From Dermanyssus gallinae (lineage: Eukaryota; Arthropoda; Arachnida; Mesostigmata; Dermanyssidae), in the NCBI GenBank assembly GCA_003439945.1, contig QVRM01006480.1:1-64000 (forward strand): a stretch of DNA of 64,000 nucleotides. Reading direction: 5' to 3'. Numbering within the stretch: position 1 is the stretch's first letter; every line of letters starts with the position of its first letter. The notes below the pieces were generated by a model. The model worked only from the letters and a program-made list of their open reading frames with translations, was not told the origin of the DNA and did not search any database. Of this stretch, positions 22,037-33,299 are shown piece after piece. A program made the translations under genes and the position numbers.

Positions 22037-23500
22037 ATGCCACCCGACGACTCGGAAAAGCAGCCGCCTCCGCCAACCCTGGACATAGCTCGCCTACGAC
22101 AGTGTGCGTCTCCCGTGCCCAACGAATATCCAACAACGAGAACGACTGCAAACATCGGACCTACTGCGACCACGGGCACGGATACACCATGTGAAACGAG
22201 TTCAGCATACCAACCAAGCGTTGGCGCCAAGCGAAAGAAGCCAGCTTCGCCGCCAGAAAGCGAGGCCGAAGCTCAGGAGAATTCACCGAATGATGGGTTT
22301 GTAACCGTCACATCAAGAAGGGAGAAAAAAACCCTCTCAAGAGAACAACGAAACTAAGAGAAACTTAAGGAAGATTTATCAACGGGTTCGGTGGGTGCGT
22401 TCAAAGTAGTCATTAGACGGAAAGAGACGCCGGAGTGCAATGAAGCAGAATTTCCCGAAGGTTCATTACTAACTATATATAAGCACATCTATGCCTTGTC
22501 GTCCAAGTCCAAGATATCCGGGGACAGAAAGTCGATCATAGTATGGCTTCCTGATATAGAATCTACTCAGAAGCTGCTACCGGTAACTAAACTCGGAGAC
22601 TTCTTGGTGTCAGCCCACTGCCCATCATTATCGACATTCAGGGCGACAATTCAAGGAGTTCCAACTTGCCTTACAGAGGAAGAAATTTTGAAGGAGCTAA
22701 CACCGCTGGGTGTCGTCCATGTAAAACGACTTACGCGGCTTCACTCTGGGGCTATAATCCCATTGGGCAAAGTAATTCTGTTGTTTACCCGACAACCGCC
22801 CACTCCAATATTCTTGGGATTCCAGTCACACCATGTCGTGCTTGAACCCGACCAGCCTAGGCTTTGTTACAAATGCCTACGGCCCGGACATTTCGCGGAA
22901 CGTTGCATACAACAGCAAGTCTGCAGAAAGTGCGGCAGTCAAGGCCACCTTGCCGCAAGCTGCACCAACCAGACACAGTGTATCAACTGTCTGGCCTATC
23001 TCAGAGAAAGAAACAGATTGTTCCTTGAAGCCAGAACCCTGCAGCAGGTTCGGGTAACACACCCAACTGCGGAGATTACCAGCAGTCGAATAACCCCCAC
23101 ATCTGGATTAGACGCCACGTTGCAACATCCAAGTGGGCAACTTACGTACGCCAATGCTGTTCGCGGGATTACCCAGTCGCCCGAAGACCCTAACCCGCAG
23201 TTGCTACTACCTGCACCCAGGCCACTTCCCGCCAAGAAGCTTAAAAAGCGCACGGGGAGACCCTACGCCAACAAAGGAGTGCTCGCTCCAAGGCGGCGAT
23301 TAACACGCACCCCGGCGCGTCGAACACCCAAATTAGCGCGGTCAAACCTGACCACGGCCGACGCTGTAACCCGTTTGTCGCAAGTCGTGTCAGGGGGCGG
23401 TTCTGACCTGTTAGGTCAACTTAGAGCCCTAGTGGTGGTTTTAGAACCCCTTCTGCAGCTACTACCAGTGTTGGAAAGTCTTAAACACATAATGCAATAA
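22037..23500 (+). pseudogene. R4/Dong-like LINE ORF1: CCHC gag-like protein
   Basis: A nucleic-acid-binding gag-like protein is encoded upstream of the polymerase ORF. The first ATG in frame is at 22037 (MPPDDSEK); the frame is open further upstream but without ATG. A Pro/Ser-rich N terminus is followed by a charged REKKTLSREQR block and a compact region (GAFKVVIRRK ... LGKVILLFTRQPP). Three zinc knuckles then lie around 22860-23000: CYKCLRPGHFAERC, CRKCGSQGHLAASC and a partial CINC. The basic Arg/Lys-rich C-terminal tail ends in a Leu-rich segment. A single in-frame TAA at 22355-22357 interrupts it; the other copy reads QLDKL at the equivalent position. The stop TAA overlaps the ATG of ORF2 by one base. 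Confidence 0.85.
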
Positions 23501-23502
23501 TG
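23498..23502 (+). promoter_or_regulatory. TAATG stop/start overlap between ORF1 and ORF2
   Basis: The TAA stop of ORF1 (23498-23500) shares its last A with the ATG of ORF2 (23500-23502). The same arrangement is present in the diverged copy at 41889-41885 (minus). This suggests ORF2 is translated by termination-reinitiation, as reported for the LINE SART1. Confidence 0.75.
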
Positions 23503-26365
23503 GCGGAACATATCTCAAATAATATAGCCAGTGGCGAGTCAGGGTTGTCGACACAGTCAGAGCGAATAGCCTGTCCCTTCTGCAACGGGTTATACACAAG
23601 AAGAGGACTCACTAGACACATAACAGCCAAACACCCATCAAGTTCTACTAATTTACCTCTACTTTCGCCCACGCCGATCGATAATAACACACAGCAGCCC
23701 GCCCGTATCATCGAAAATATTCAGGGTGCAGCGAAGAGGTTGAGACTCTTAAGGATCGTCCCGAAAGCGGTACGGAAACAGGTAGCGGAAGCTCTAACAA
23801 AGGTCCTATTGGGAGTTTCAGCCGACAATAACGTCATTGCATGGGGTGCGCTCCTCTCCTTCGTGCCAGTGATTCTCCGCCTTCCTACGACTCGCAACGA
23901 CGCACAATCGCTCTCCGTTATTATCCGTCTCCAATGGGCTGCGCCTAGCCGAGATTTTACCCCCCGCCGCCGCGAGAACCCGTACGTTTACAAATGATCG
24001 TGTCCGCCAGACCATTCTCAAGCTATCGGAGGGTGACGTGTCAGGGGCCGCGAGACTGATCGGATCATCAGACGCGCTGGCTCCTAGCACAGATCACTTG
24101 ACAGCTCTCCGCGATAAACACCCCCCGGCCCCGCCAAACTTAGATTGGCCAGCCTCCCCCGGCCTTCCACTCCCTTGTACCACGTCTGGAGAAGAAGTAA
24201 TAGCCGCAGTCAAAAGTTTTTCACGGAGTGCCGCCGGGGGACTGGATTTTATCCGGCCCAGATTGCTCATGGACCTACTTTCTCCAACCCTGGGAGACAC
24301 AGCAAGCCGACTGGCGAGTGCACTGGCCAAAGTTGTTGACTTACTTTTGTGGGGCGCCCCCCCACCTCAACTACTGCCCATAATCTTTGGGGCAAGGCTT
24401 TTCGCCTTACAGAAGAAAGACGGGTCGGTAAGGCCGATTGCATGCTTCTCTACCTTGCGCAGGCTGGCTGCAAAAATTGCCTGTAATCGAACCAGGGAGA
24501 CGATTCGCGAGGCGATGGGCTTACATCAGCTTGGGTTTGCCACACCAGCAGGGGCTGAGGCCGCTATTCACGCCACCCGAGCTTTTATTGATTCACGCAC
24601 GCTCCCTGGGGTCCTTGTAAAACTGGATTTTAAAAACGCTTTTAACTCTGTAAGACGGGACTATCTCTTACAGGCGGTCTTAAAGCATTGTCCCCAGTTA
24701 TCGCATTACTTCAACCAGGCGTACCGTAACGCCTTCTGCTTGGTTTTCCCAGATGATGTCATAGCTTCGGCTACGGGGCTGCAACAGGGTGATCCTTTGG
24801 CTCCCCTTTTATTTTGCCTAAGCATTAAAGACCTAGTCGACTCCCTCAACAGCCCGCTGAATGTTTGGTACCTTGATGATGGCGTGCTAGGAGGCGATGC
24901 GGACATAGTTGCTGACGACGTTCGGCGCGTGCTTGATTTTCGTGCAAGCTCGGGTTTAGAACTAAACCCAGAGAAATGCGAGATTTATGTGACAGGCAGC
25001 AGCACACAGACTCCTGACCTTGACACTCTACAGACCTTATTGCCGGGATGTAAGGTAACACTTGACTGCGACCTGGAGCTGCTGGGAGTCCCGCTTCGAC
25101 CGCAAGGGCTCACGCGCGCACTGGCAAAGTGGCAAAACAAGCTAAAGGACGTCGCCGACAACCTCGCCCCGCTTGGTGCCCACCGCGCCCTTTTCTTACT
25201 CCGATCTTCGTTTTCAGCTACCAGGGTCACCCATCTTCTCCGCGGAGCGAACCTAACAGAACAAGTAGATGATCTGCGTGCATTGAACGAGTTGACTGTG
25301 AACAGCCTCGAGTCTTTTCTCAATCTATCGCTGGCACCTTCCGCTCGAAAGCAGGCTCAACTACCAATCTCGAAGGGGGGCCTGGGGATCCCGGATCTGC
25401 TCGTCTCGGCTGGGCCAGCGATAGTCTCTTCCCTCTTCCGGTCAGAGAGCAACGCTACCGCACTATTAGACGAGGCCGGTATTGTTCAGTACAACGAACT
25501 CAAGGGACGCTTACATGAACAACTTAAGACAGTATGTAGGGGCGTTCCGGATAACCCTTTGAGCCAGCGGGACTGGAGCGCGTTCTTATACGACGAAGCG
25601 TATTGCAGCTTACTCGCAGGTGCTGCCGACAACTCCACGAAGGCTTGCCTCCAAGCGGTCGCTGCCAAGGGATCCGGAGCTTGGTTGCATGCAGCCCCCA
25701 GCGCCCCACTGGGCACTCTCCTGGACAATGAAACAACAAGAATTGCGACAGGTCTTCGTCTTGGCTGTGACCTCGTCACTCCTCATCAATGCAGATGCGG
25801 TCAACCTGTAGACAAATTAGCGCATCAAGGTTTATCCTGCATCATAAGCGCCGGACGGCGGGCCAGACATGCCGGTATTAACGACACCTTCAGCCGAGCG
25901 CTTCGATCATGCGGATACCCCTGCATTCTAGAGCCCCAAGGTCTCTCCGCCGTAGATGGTAAGCGCCCAGATGGGATGACCCTTACCCCTTTCAGTAGGG
26001 GAAGGATGCTTGTTTGGGACGCCACAGTCACCGACTCATTAGCACCTTCAATGGTCGGTGGCGGGGCGGTCTCGGCAGGCTATGCTGGCAGTCTAGCCGA
26101 GACAAGGAAGCTTGCCAAATACGCTTCCATCGGGTACCCACATGAGTTTCAGCCGCTAGCATTTGAAACCCTGGGCGGCCCAGGCAACATCACCCGCAAA
26201 CTACTCCACAAAGTCGGTGAGCAGTTAAACCTGGCAACTGGTGATAAGCGATCTGCAGGTTTCTTGAGACAACGTCTCGATCTCGACGTTCAACGCGGGA
26301 ATGCTGCGTCCGTCCGGGGCACACTGCTAATGTGGTCTCAGCCCACTCTTTACGAGATTGAGTAA
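23500..26365 (+). pseudogene. R4/Dong-like LINE ORF2: zinc finger, YLDD reverse transcriptase, restriction-like endonuclease
   Basis: This polymerase-endonuclease of about 955 residues is almost intact. A C2H2 finger near the N terminus (CPFCNGLYTRRGLTRHITAKH) would bind target DNA. After a one-base frameshift near 23938 the frame runs to 26365. The reverse transcriptase has GGLDFIRPRLL, GSVRPIACFSTLRRL, VLVKLDFKNAFNSV (catalytic Asp), GLQQGDPLAPLLFCLSIKDL, WYLDDGVLGGD (catalytic pair, Leu instead of the usual Ala) and LELLGVPL. The zinc motif CRCGQPVDKLAHQGLSC precedes the endonuclease core KRPDGMTLTPF ... VWDATVTD. The tail ends VQRGNAASVRGTLLMW. No apurinic endonuclease is present. With ORF1, this is the most complete R4/Dong-like copy in the window. 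Confidence 0.88.
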
Positions 26366-26606
26366 CATTTACGGCGCACACGTTTTCGGGAGACAATTGT
26401 CGCTCCATTGGCATAATTAATAAATCTATACTTATCTCATTAACACAGCTCTTATTTGTAAAGGATAGTCGATGCTACAGCTGATATTCGATCCCGGGGA
26501 TCAAATGTCAGGACTATTGTCTAGCTAAATCAATCATTCTATAGCTGCAAAATATTCTACAGCTCAGTCGTTGTGCCGAACTAACAGCGAAGCGTATGTT
26601 TAAACC
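26366..26606. other. 3'UTR of R4/Dong-like element and 5' flank of Tc1-like transposon
   Basis: The first ~75 nt, up to ttaataaatctatactt, look like the LINE 3' end. The remainder contains a short palindrome (gatcccggggatc) and several tctacagctgata / ctatagctgcaa / ctacagctcagtc motifs upstream of the transposase ATG. I could not identify a terminal inverted repeat for the transposon. Confidence 0.4.
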
Positions 26607-27600
26607 ATGGGTCGTACAAAGGATCTCTCGGATAACGAAAAGACAAGAATTGAGGCATATGCTGAGCTCGGTCATACAGTAACTGCTTTAGCAACACGAT
26701 TAGGACGGCATAAGAGCACCATCAGCAGGTTCTTACACCCTGGAGTGAACCAAAGGTGCAGATCTAACATTGGGCGTAAGCCAGTTTTGACTATTCGAGA
26801 TCGGCGTAGGATCATACAGTTGGCTACTCATGACCGAATGTCTTCTTCCAGGATCAGGACTACTTTGGGAGCGCCAGTGCACCGTACCACAGTGTACCGA
26901 GTGTTAAGTTCTGACAAAAACGTGCGATACGCGAAAAGGCAGCTTATGCCGCGACTGCAACCGAAACACATTGTCGCACGGCGTGAATTTTCGCATAGAT
27001 ACCAAACCTGGAATAACGAGTGGAAAAACATCGTCTTCTCAGATGAAAAGAAATTTAATCTCGATGGCCCTGACGGCTGTCAGTACTATTGGCACGACTT
27101 ACGGAAGGAACCTAATTGGTTCTCGAAACGTGTGGCGGTGGTGGCTCTGTGAAATATTGGGGCGCGTTTGGATATAATGGGAAGTCTGATCTAGTCGCGA
27201 TTGTGGGCCTAAACAATTCCGACAAGTACCAGCGTATCGTCGGTTCCAGTTAGAAGCCCATTTCAGAGGATTTGGGGGACCTGACCCAGTTTTTCAACAA
27301 GACAACGCCACGTTTCATACCTCGGCTAGCACTATAGCCTTTTTTCAAGAACAAGGAGTGCCACTTTTTGACTGGCCGGCATTGAGTCCAGACCTGAATC
27401 CCATCGAAAATCTTTGGGGACATTTGGTAAAGCAGATTTACGCAAATGGTCGACAATATGATCATTTGTCGGACCTTAAAGAAGCTGTCCAGCAAGCATG
27501 GACTAATATTCCACTTTCGCACTTACAACAGCTCATTAACTCAATGAAAGACCGAGTTTACGATTTGATTCAGAAGAAGGGACGAAAAACCCGTTTCTAA
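26607..27600 (+). pseudogene. Tc1-like DD34E transposase, frameshifted
   Basis: This is a cut-and-paste transposase. The ATG at 26607 opens a paired-type DNA-binding region. The first helix-turn-helix is HTVTALATRLGRHKSTISRFL and the second lies around RDRRRIIQLATHDRMSSSRIR. The catalytic triad is present: Asp in IVFSDEKKFNLDG, Asp in VFQQDNATFHT and Glu in SPDLNPIENLW, with 34 residues between the last two. Two frameshifts, near 27135 and 27245, break the frame; between them GSVKYWGAFGYNGKSDLV is readable. The protein ends KGRKTRF at 27600. It resembles Tc3/Tc1 rather than mariner (which is DD34D). No terminal inverted repeats were found by eye. Confidence 0.88.
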
Positions 27601-29558
27601 AATAGAATATGTAGTATCAAATAAGTCATACAGCCCTGCTAAGAATATTTCTCCATAAAGAGAAATTAGGGCTGTGCGCGCTGTCTCGACGATGTGAGCA
27701 GTGAAGGTCGTCCCAGTATAATGAAGCCGAAGCCCCAGATACCGGAAAGAGTTAACGAATTCCAAGGATCGGCCGCCGCAACGTACACACGTATAACGTC
27801 TTTAGCAGCCAATCGACCTTCTCTTCTGAATTTCATAGCCTTGGTCTTCATGGCGTTTATTTCCAGCCCTCTTGAGACAAGGAACACCTCCGCCAGAGAA
27901 GTGATGCGCTTGATGGCACCCAGGTCGTGATGAGCGACCACTATGTCATCTGCGTACATCACAACTGTGGCCTTCTGGAACTCTTGTCGAATATAATCAA
28001 CAAAATCGGCAAGCAGAAGAGTGAAGGAGACGCAGCTCAATGGGTCGCCTTGCGGGGTTCCCACATTTTGCCTTACCTGCAACACTTCCTGCTTGTACCA
28101 GTAAGGTGTCCTCATCAAAGAAACTGGAAATTACGCTTAGAAGAGAGCCACCAACCCCTGCGTATCGGAATGACTTCACCAAGAGATCTCGAGGTGCTTT
28201 GTCGAAAGCCTTGACGCAGTCTATAAAGACTGCATACAAATGGCCTCCAGGCTTTGCCACAGCTCGCTCTATCTCTGACTGAAGCACATGGATTGCATCA
28301 CGCGTTCCTCGACCTCTTCGAAAGCCGAATTGCTCTGGTGGAAGGGTCTGGTCGACAACGTACTCGATCCGTTTTATAACCAATTTGCAGAAGATCTTCT
28401 TCAGCGTCCTTTCAGACGCTATACCGCGGTATAAGTTTGGGTCTCGTCTGTCATCACCATGCTTACCCTTAAATAAAAGAGAAAGCCTGGCGATATGCCA
28501 GGCTCCTGGCATTTGTCCCCTCTTCATGATCTATTGAAGAAATCACAAAGATGGTTTGCCAAAAGTGGCTTAGACTGCACCCAGTGCTCATAGTATACTT
28601 GGTCTGGCCCCGCACTCTTTCCTCTCGGAAGAGAGTGCAGAACCTGACTTACTTCTTCTACCTCAAAGGGCAGATTCATAGTTTCCTGCTCCAATGTGAG
28701 CGGGTGCTCAATCATTGGAGCCAGGCGTACCGTCTCGCGGTTATATAGAAGACCGGTCAGGTGACTCGTTACCTGTTCGTCGCTGAGCAGGTGGTTCGCC
28801 CCCCTACGAGGCCGTACGACGTAGGCTGAGGGCTTGCGCTCCGCTCTTTCGAGCAGTCGGATTTCTTCCCGCCTAGCGTATTCACGCTTGTGGTCAAGGC
28901 ATAGCTTTATGTAAGCGTTTCTACTATTGAAGTAGTCAAGCCTGCGTCTGGCTAGCAGCTGTGGTGGTGCCTTTACCCTCGCTTGGCGCAAAAGCTCGAG
29001 CACCCCACGGTGGGCGAGATAGCAAGCCTGAGAAAACCACTGTCGTGATCTCCTCTGCCCCGGTCTCTTCCACCTGACTGCACTTCTCAGGGTTCTCTCT
29101 AGCAGTTCACAACAAGTATCCACATCACAGCTCACCTCGAGGCTATCAACCTCTAATAGTGAAAGGTCAACACGCCTCGTGGCAACCAGGTGTGGGTCGC
29201 CTTGCTGCTTAAACCAGATATCTGGAATATTTGCGACTGCTGACACCGGTAGGTGCTTCCTTGCAGCCACCTCGAGAACATCGAAGCTTTCAACTTCGCC
29301 ATCGACAAGGTTGTGAAACAGTAGGCCAATGGTGCTGCTTCTGTTATAACTTATATACGTGTGGTCTTCGCGTGCATTTGCACATCTCAGACCAAAGTAT
29401 TCCATCAACTGGAGCAGCACCTCTCCTTTATCGTTAGTAGCCCCACCATCAATACGGGCATTGAAGTCGCCACCGACGATGGTTGGCATAGACAGGTCAA
29501 AACCTGATATACCGGAACTCACCGTGTCAGCGACCTCTGCCGAGTCAAGATGTGGGGG
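27601..29558 (-). pseudogene. Unassigned APE-type LINE, endonuclease plus reverse transcriptase
   Basis: Read on minus, 29522-28524 starts inside the apurinic endonuclease (IVGGDFNARIDGG, the catalytic DFN block). It continues through the linker (RRSRQWFSQACYLAHRGV, the PWW-type region) to PRGKSAGPDQVYYEHW. A one-base shift at 28527 leads into PGAWHIARLSLLFKGK, NLYRGIASERTLKKIF, LPPEQFGFRRGRGTRDA and FIDCVKAFDKAPRDLL (catalytic Asp). A further shift near 28060 leads to VGTPQGDPLSCVSFTLLLADF and VVMYADDIVVAHHD. The last readable block is FRYLGLRLHYTGT near 27720. The 5' end is truncated inside the endonuclease and fused to an R1-clade fragment. The 3' end stops at the transposon border. Confidence 0.8.
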
Positions 29559-29985
29559 GAGGTAAAAGACGGCTATGTGCTACGACCGCTAAGTCGTCAG
29601 CGTAAGCAATCATTTCTATTCCCTGGGGTAGGCCGGTTTGCCGCAGAACGTCGTCATATGCGAGGTTCCACAACAGTGAACCCAGGATTGAGCCCTGTGG
29701 TACCCCGGCTGTCATCGGAAAGACCACATTGCCGTTTGAAACAGGCCTCTCCTTAAGGTATCCAGAAATTACCTTAACTAGGTACGGCGGAACTTTTTGG
29801 CGAACAAGCGTGTCCAATATGGTCTTCCATGGTAGGCTGTTAAAGGCATTCTTCACATCCAGAAGGGTGACCATGATTAGCTGTCTTGTACAGATGGTGG
29901 ATTCACGCACCTGTTCAGCTCTACTGAGCACCCTGTGGATTGCTGTTAGGGCCGATCTGTGTTTACGGCAGCCAAATTGTGTCGG
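29558..29985 (-). pseudogene. R1-clade reverse transcriptase fragment, fused
   Basis: The minus strand encodes an R1-clade palm segment: CRKHRSALTAIHRVLSRAEQV, MVTLLDVKNAFNSLPWKTIL (catalytic Asp), TAGVPQGSILGSLLWNLAYDDVL and EMIAYADDLAVVAHS. It stops abruptly where the unassigned APE LINE begins (about 29558). It starts where a second copy of the same domain ends (about 29985). Confidence 0.75.
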
Positions 29986-30514
29986 TGACAGACCCCCTGA
30001 GACCCTTGTCTAGTAGGACACCAAGATGTTTGGCCTCTTTTACTTGCTTGATTTCCTGGGCCGCCACCATCAGCTTCATGCTGTCTACTCTTTTCCTGCC
30101 TGTCAGAAGAATGGCCTCGTTCTTTTCCGGGGAAAGCTGTAGCCCTGCGCTATCCACCCATCTCTTCGTCGACCGGAGAGCTATGGTTGTCTTTAATTCT
30201 AGTTCTTCCTCTGTTTCTTGAGAAAGTATGACCAAGTCATCCGCATACACGATCATTTCTACTCCCTGTGGGAGATCTTGTCTCAGGACGTCCTCATATG
30301 TTATGTTCCAGAGCAGGGGTCCCAGGATTGACTCTTGAGGAACTTCTGCAGTCATGTCAATCTCCACTGTGCCGTTAAAAACTTTTCTGTCCTCTAAGTA
30401 TCCCGAAAGGGCTCTTACGAGAAATGAAGGGACCGTTTTTCTCACTAGGGTGTCTAAAATCTCTTTCCACGGCAGACTGTTAAACGCGTTCCTGACAGCT
30501 AGAAGGACTGCCAC
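29963..30514 (-). pseudogene. Second R1-clade reverse transcriptase fragment
   Basis: One 183-codon frame contains LLAVRNAFNSLPWKEILDTLV (motif A with Asp replaced by Ala-Val-Arg context), TAEVPQESILGPLLWNITYEDV, VEMIVYADDLVILSQ (catalytic pair) and HLGVLLDKGLRGS. It covers the same domain as the adjacent 29558-29985 fragment, in the same orientation. These are therefore two truncated copies in tandem, not one continuous gene. Its 5' edge is an A/T-rich tract at 30513-30545. Confidence 0.78.
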
Positions 30515-30769
30515 AAAAAAAAATATATATATTTTTTTTAATTATTATATGCACACTGGTCAAATAGATTAAATCTATCAGACACTTCCATTAAGCAAAC
30601 TTATTTACTCCTATCTATCCCTTATTAAGAAAATACGAATGGTAGATAGTTCATCGCGCTTTCTCAAAATAAACGCGTTCTTTGTGAATTCAAGCTTTCT
30701 ATGACGCAGCTTAATCAGTAAACCTCCGCATTGTGGATCTGAATTTATTTCTGTTGCGGCTTTGTCTAG
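30515..30769 (+). other. 3' end of CD36-family intron 1
   Basis: AT-rich intronic sequence ends in the acceptor tttgtctag (30761-30769). No repeat or coding signal was recognised. Confidence 0.7.
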
Positions 30770-31009
30770 GTCTAAACGCATCAAGGATCATTTTAAGTAT
30801 GAAAACATTACAATTGGGTTTCGCGACCGGCGAATCTACTACTTCGAGCCAAGTATGTCGAACGGAAGCAAAGATGATAGAATTTTAACCTCGAATTACG
30901 CCGCCATGGCTTATTTTTATCCTGACGGCAGTGCTCGCGTTCCAACCTTTCCTCTCCACAAGAAGACACTCTTCATAAATACCACCGTCGACGAGTACTT
31001 TTATAGCGG
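30770..31009 (+). CDS. CD36 / scavenger receptor class B family, ectodomain exon 2
   Basis: The exon begins with G, completing the split AG|G Arg codon of the exon ending at 8383, so the joint reads GPYVYR-SKR. It encodes early ectodomain sequence with ITIGFRDRRIYYFEPSMSNG, a good match to the family block with an aromatic-F-x-P motif. Then come SKDDRILTSNYAAMAYF and LFINTTVDEYFYSG, equivalent to the TVxEYLFG-Y region. NIT, NGS and NTT are potential N-glycosylation sites. The length of 240 nt is 1 + 79 codons + 2, and the donor is GTAAGT. It is preceded by a 22.4-kb intron and followed by a 30.3-kb intron. The reading frame is open throughout. Confidence 0.92.
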
Positions 31010-31430
31010 GTAAGTGATTCCTTACATTTTATACATTAACAGGGCTTGTGTTGACACTCGTAATAGGTTGCAATAAGCCTGCTATAAGTATGGTCTCGTT
31101 GCCATCGCGTTTTCGTACTGAACCTAATATAGGCTTCTTGCATCACGTAAAAATCGGCAATGGCTACCCTGATACAACAAATTAACTTAGTGACGTTGAT
31201 GATAGCTTTGGCTAGTCTTCTGTGAGTAATTACTATGCCTTAGCATGCTAATTACTGACAACAGTTCTATCTTGGAACAATGCGTTGTTCTCCAAAACGC
31301 CATCAAAAACTCCTTTCCTATGGTTTACGACGACCTTACCTTCTATAATTATTATTTAAATTTATGCGATCACCAGTATCCGCATTTCCCTTTGCCCAGT
31401 CAGGAGCACACCACATAGTTTCAACTCCCC

Positions 31431-31433
<3 letters not shown>
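31010..31433 (+). other. 5' part of CD36-family intron 2
   Basis: Unique-looking intronic sequence follows the GTAAGT donor. No repeats or coding segments were recognised up to the (TTA)n array. Confidence 0.6.
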
Positions 31434-31497
<64 letters not shown>

Positions 31498-31500
31498 TAT
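31434..31500. repeat. (TTA)n microsatellite
   Basis: About 65 bases of near-perfect TTA (TAA on minus) lie at the 3' end of the minus-strand R4/Dong-like copy that follows. Confidence 0.95.
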
Positions 31501-31519
31501 TACATGTTAAATAATGTTA

Positions 31520-33170
31520 CAATTGTGAGGTCTGAACGTATTATTGCAAATTCTTTAAATAATTATTTCACTCCATGGCGCCTAAAATAGATGCCGCGTT
31601 TCCTCTGCAAACGGCCAAAGACAACGCTTGCCTCAAGAATTGACCCTCTCTTTGGTCGCTTGTGACCTCCTGAATTCGCTTACTCAAATCTTTGAGAAAT
31701 GCTTCGGTTCCCTTGCTGATTGGTCCTAGCGTCTCCATGGCAATAGGCACGAAAGTATATCTTGTTTCCAGTCCAGTATATTTAACGCGTTTTCTGGCTT
31801 CCGCATGCTTTGCCACCCACCCCGGCTCAACTGAGCTGTGGTGTAAATAGGAAGCCGCCGTGGTGCACGAAACCGTTGCATCCCAAGCAAGGGACTTCCC
31901 ATGAGACCATAATGCAATGGTCACCCCATCAGGTCTTTCTTCGCCAGCGGGCACTAAACCTCTCGGTTCAAGTGTAGATGGTATACCGGCTTTCCTAAGA
32001 GACCTTATAATGACCTTGTTTAGTTCAGCATGTCTGGAGGATCTACCGGCACTCTTCGGGCAACTCAATAGGTGTAGGCCACTGGAATCTACCGTCTCTC
32101 CACACAGTTTGCACTGAAACGGCTTGCAGACGGGGGCGCCGATTCTAAGTGCTGACATCATGCGGAAAGAGTTGGGATACAGCATGGTGCCGAGCTGAGG
32201 CGAGGGTAAGGCTTTAAGCCAACCTCCACTGAAGTTATCTTGTGCCGCTAAGAATACGGCGCGGTCTCTCCGGGAAACAAGCTCGTCTAAGATTTCTCTG
32301 CTCTTTTTTTTGCTTTTGAGCGTATCTAGGTTATATTGGCTAGGATATTCTTCTAAAGGGCCCAGGTCTAGCATGGTTCTAATAGTGTCCCGTGCTTTAC
32401 TGGTTTCATATCTTATTTGTGGTCGAACTGCCTCTTCCACTAACGAAGCTGCCACCGGACCAAATTGCACCAGTGAAGCAGCGTAGCAAACCGGAGCTAG
32501 GTCAGTGGCACTCCTTATTCCCAGACCACCTTCACGTATCGGAAGACTTGCTCTCTGCCAGGTGTTTTCTTCTAAATTTACGTTTAGGACTTCACTAAGT
32601 ATGTCTCTGCTGACGTCATCATACGCCGTTAATTCTTCGGGGCACGTTAAAGCAGGGCATGCACGCAGTATATAGTTAAATCTTGAAGACCCTAGGCTAT
32701 ATCTCCAAATGCACAGCGCCGCCTGAGGATGCAAGCGTGTCAGTCGTGGACGGATTTTGGTAAGAGCTTCTTTTTTCACAGAGAGTGTATGCGAAATTCC
32801 GTCTTGCTCTACGGGGGCCCCCAAAACTTCTAAGTTGTTTAGCTCTACGCGCGTGATACCAGGGAGTATTTCTGTGATCTTCTGAATTGCTTCCTCCCTT
32901 TCCTGAAGTGAGCCCCCGACGGCAGTAATCTCACATTTTGCGGCATTCAGTGTCAGTCCCCCGTCTTCTTCAAACTGCAGCACTCTTCTTAAATCTGTTG
33001 CGATGATACTTGCAGGGCCGGCAAGCGTGGCGTCATCTAGATACTACACATTGAAAGGGCTCTGTAGTTGCGATACTAGATCTGATATACCGAGACTAAA
33101 TAGAGCAGGCCCTAGCGGGTCACCCTGCTGAATGCCCGCTTCCGAACGCAATGTTGAAGTTGTGCCTTCA
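31520..33170 (-). pseudogene. R4/Dong-like LINE inside a TAA microsatellite
   Basis: A 5'-truncated copy retains the reverse transcriptase palm onward. It starts at the (ATT)n border with readable QQGDPLGPALFSLGISDLVSQL and a YLDDATLAG catalytic box (near 33040) preceded by a TAG where Trp is expected. From 32983 a 471-codon open frame continues: LNNLEVLGAPV, PIREGGLGIRSATDLA, the zinc motif CKLCGETVDSSGLHLLSC, SRHAELNKVIIRSL, ERPDGVTIALW, LAWDATVSC (endonuclease core) and CRGNAASILGAME. The 3'UTR is about 60 nt. Both ends abut TAA repeats (31434-31500 and 33173-33296), the target reported for Dong. Confidence 0.85.
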
Positions 33171-33171
33171 G

Positions 33172-33297
<126 letters not shown>

Positions 33298-33299
33298 CG

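Noticed and set aside
21329..27700. Terminal inverted repeats for the Tc1-like transposon, including the ttgcaaaa-ttagcaaca motif at 21336
   Set aside because: No matching inverted copy was found at 26.4-26.6 or 27.6-27.7 kb.
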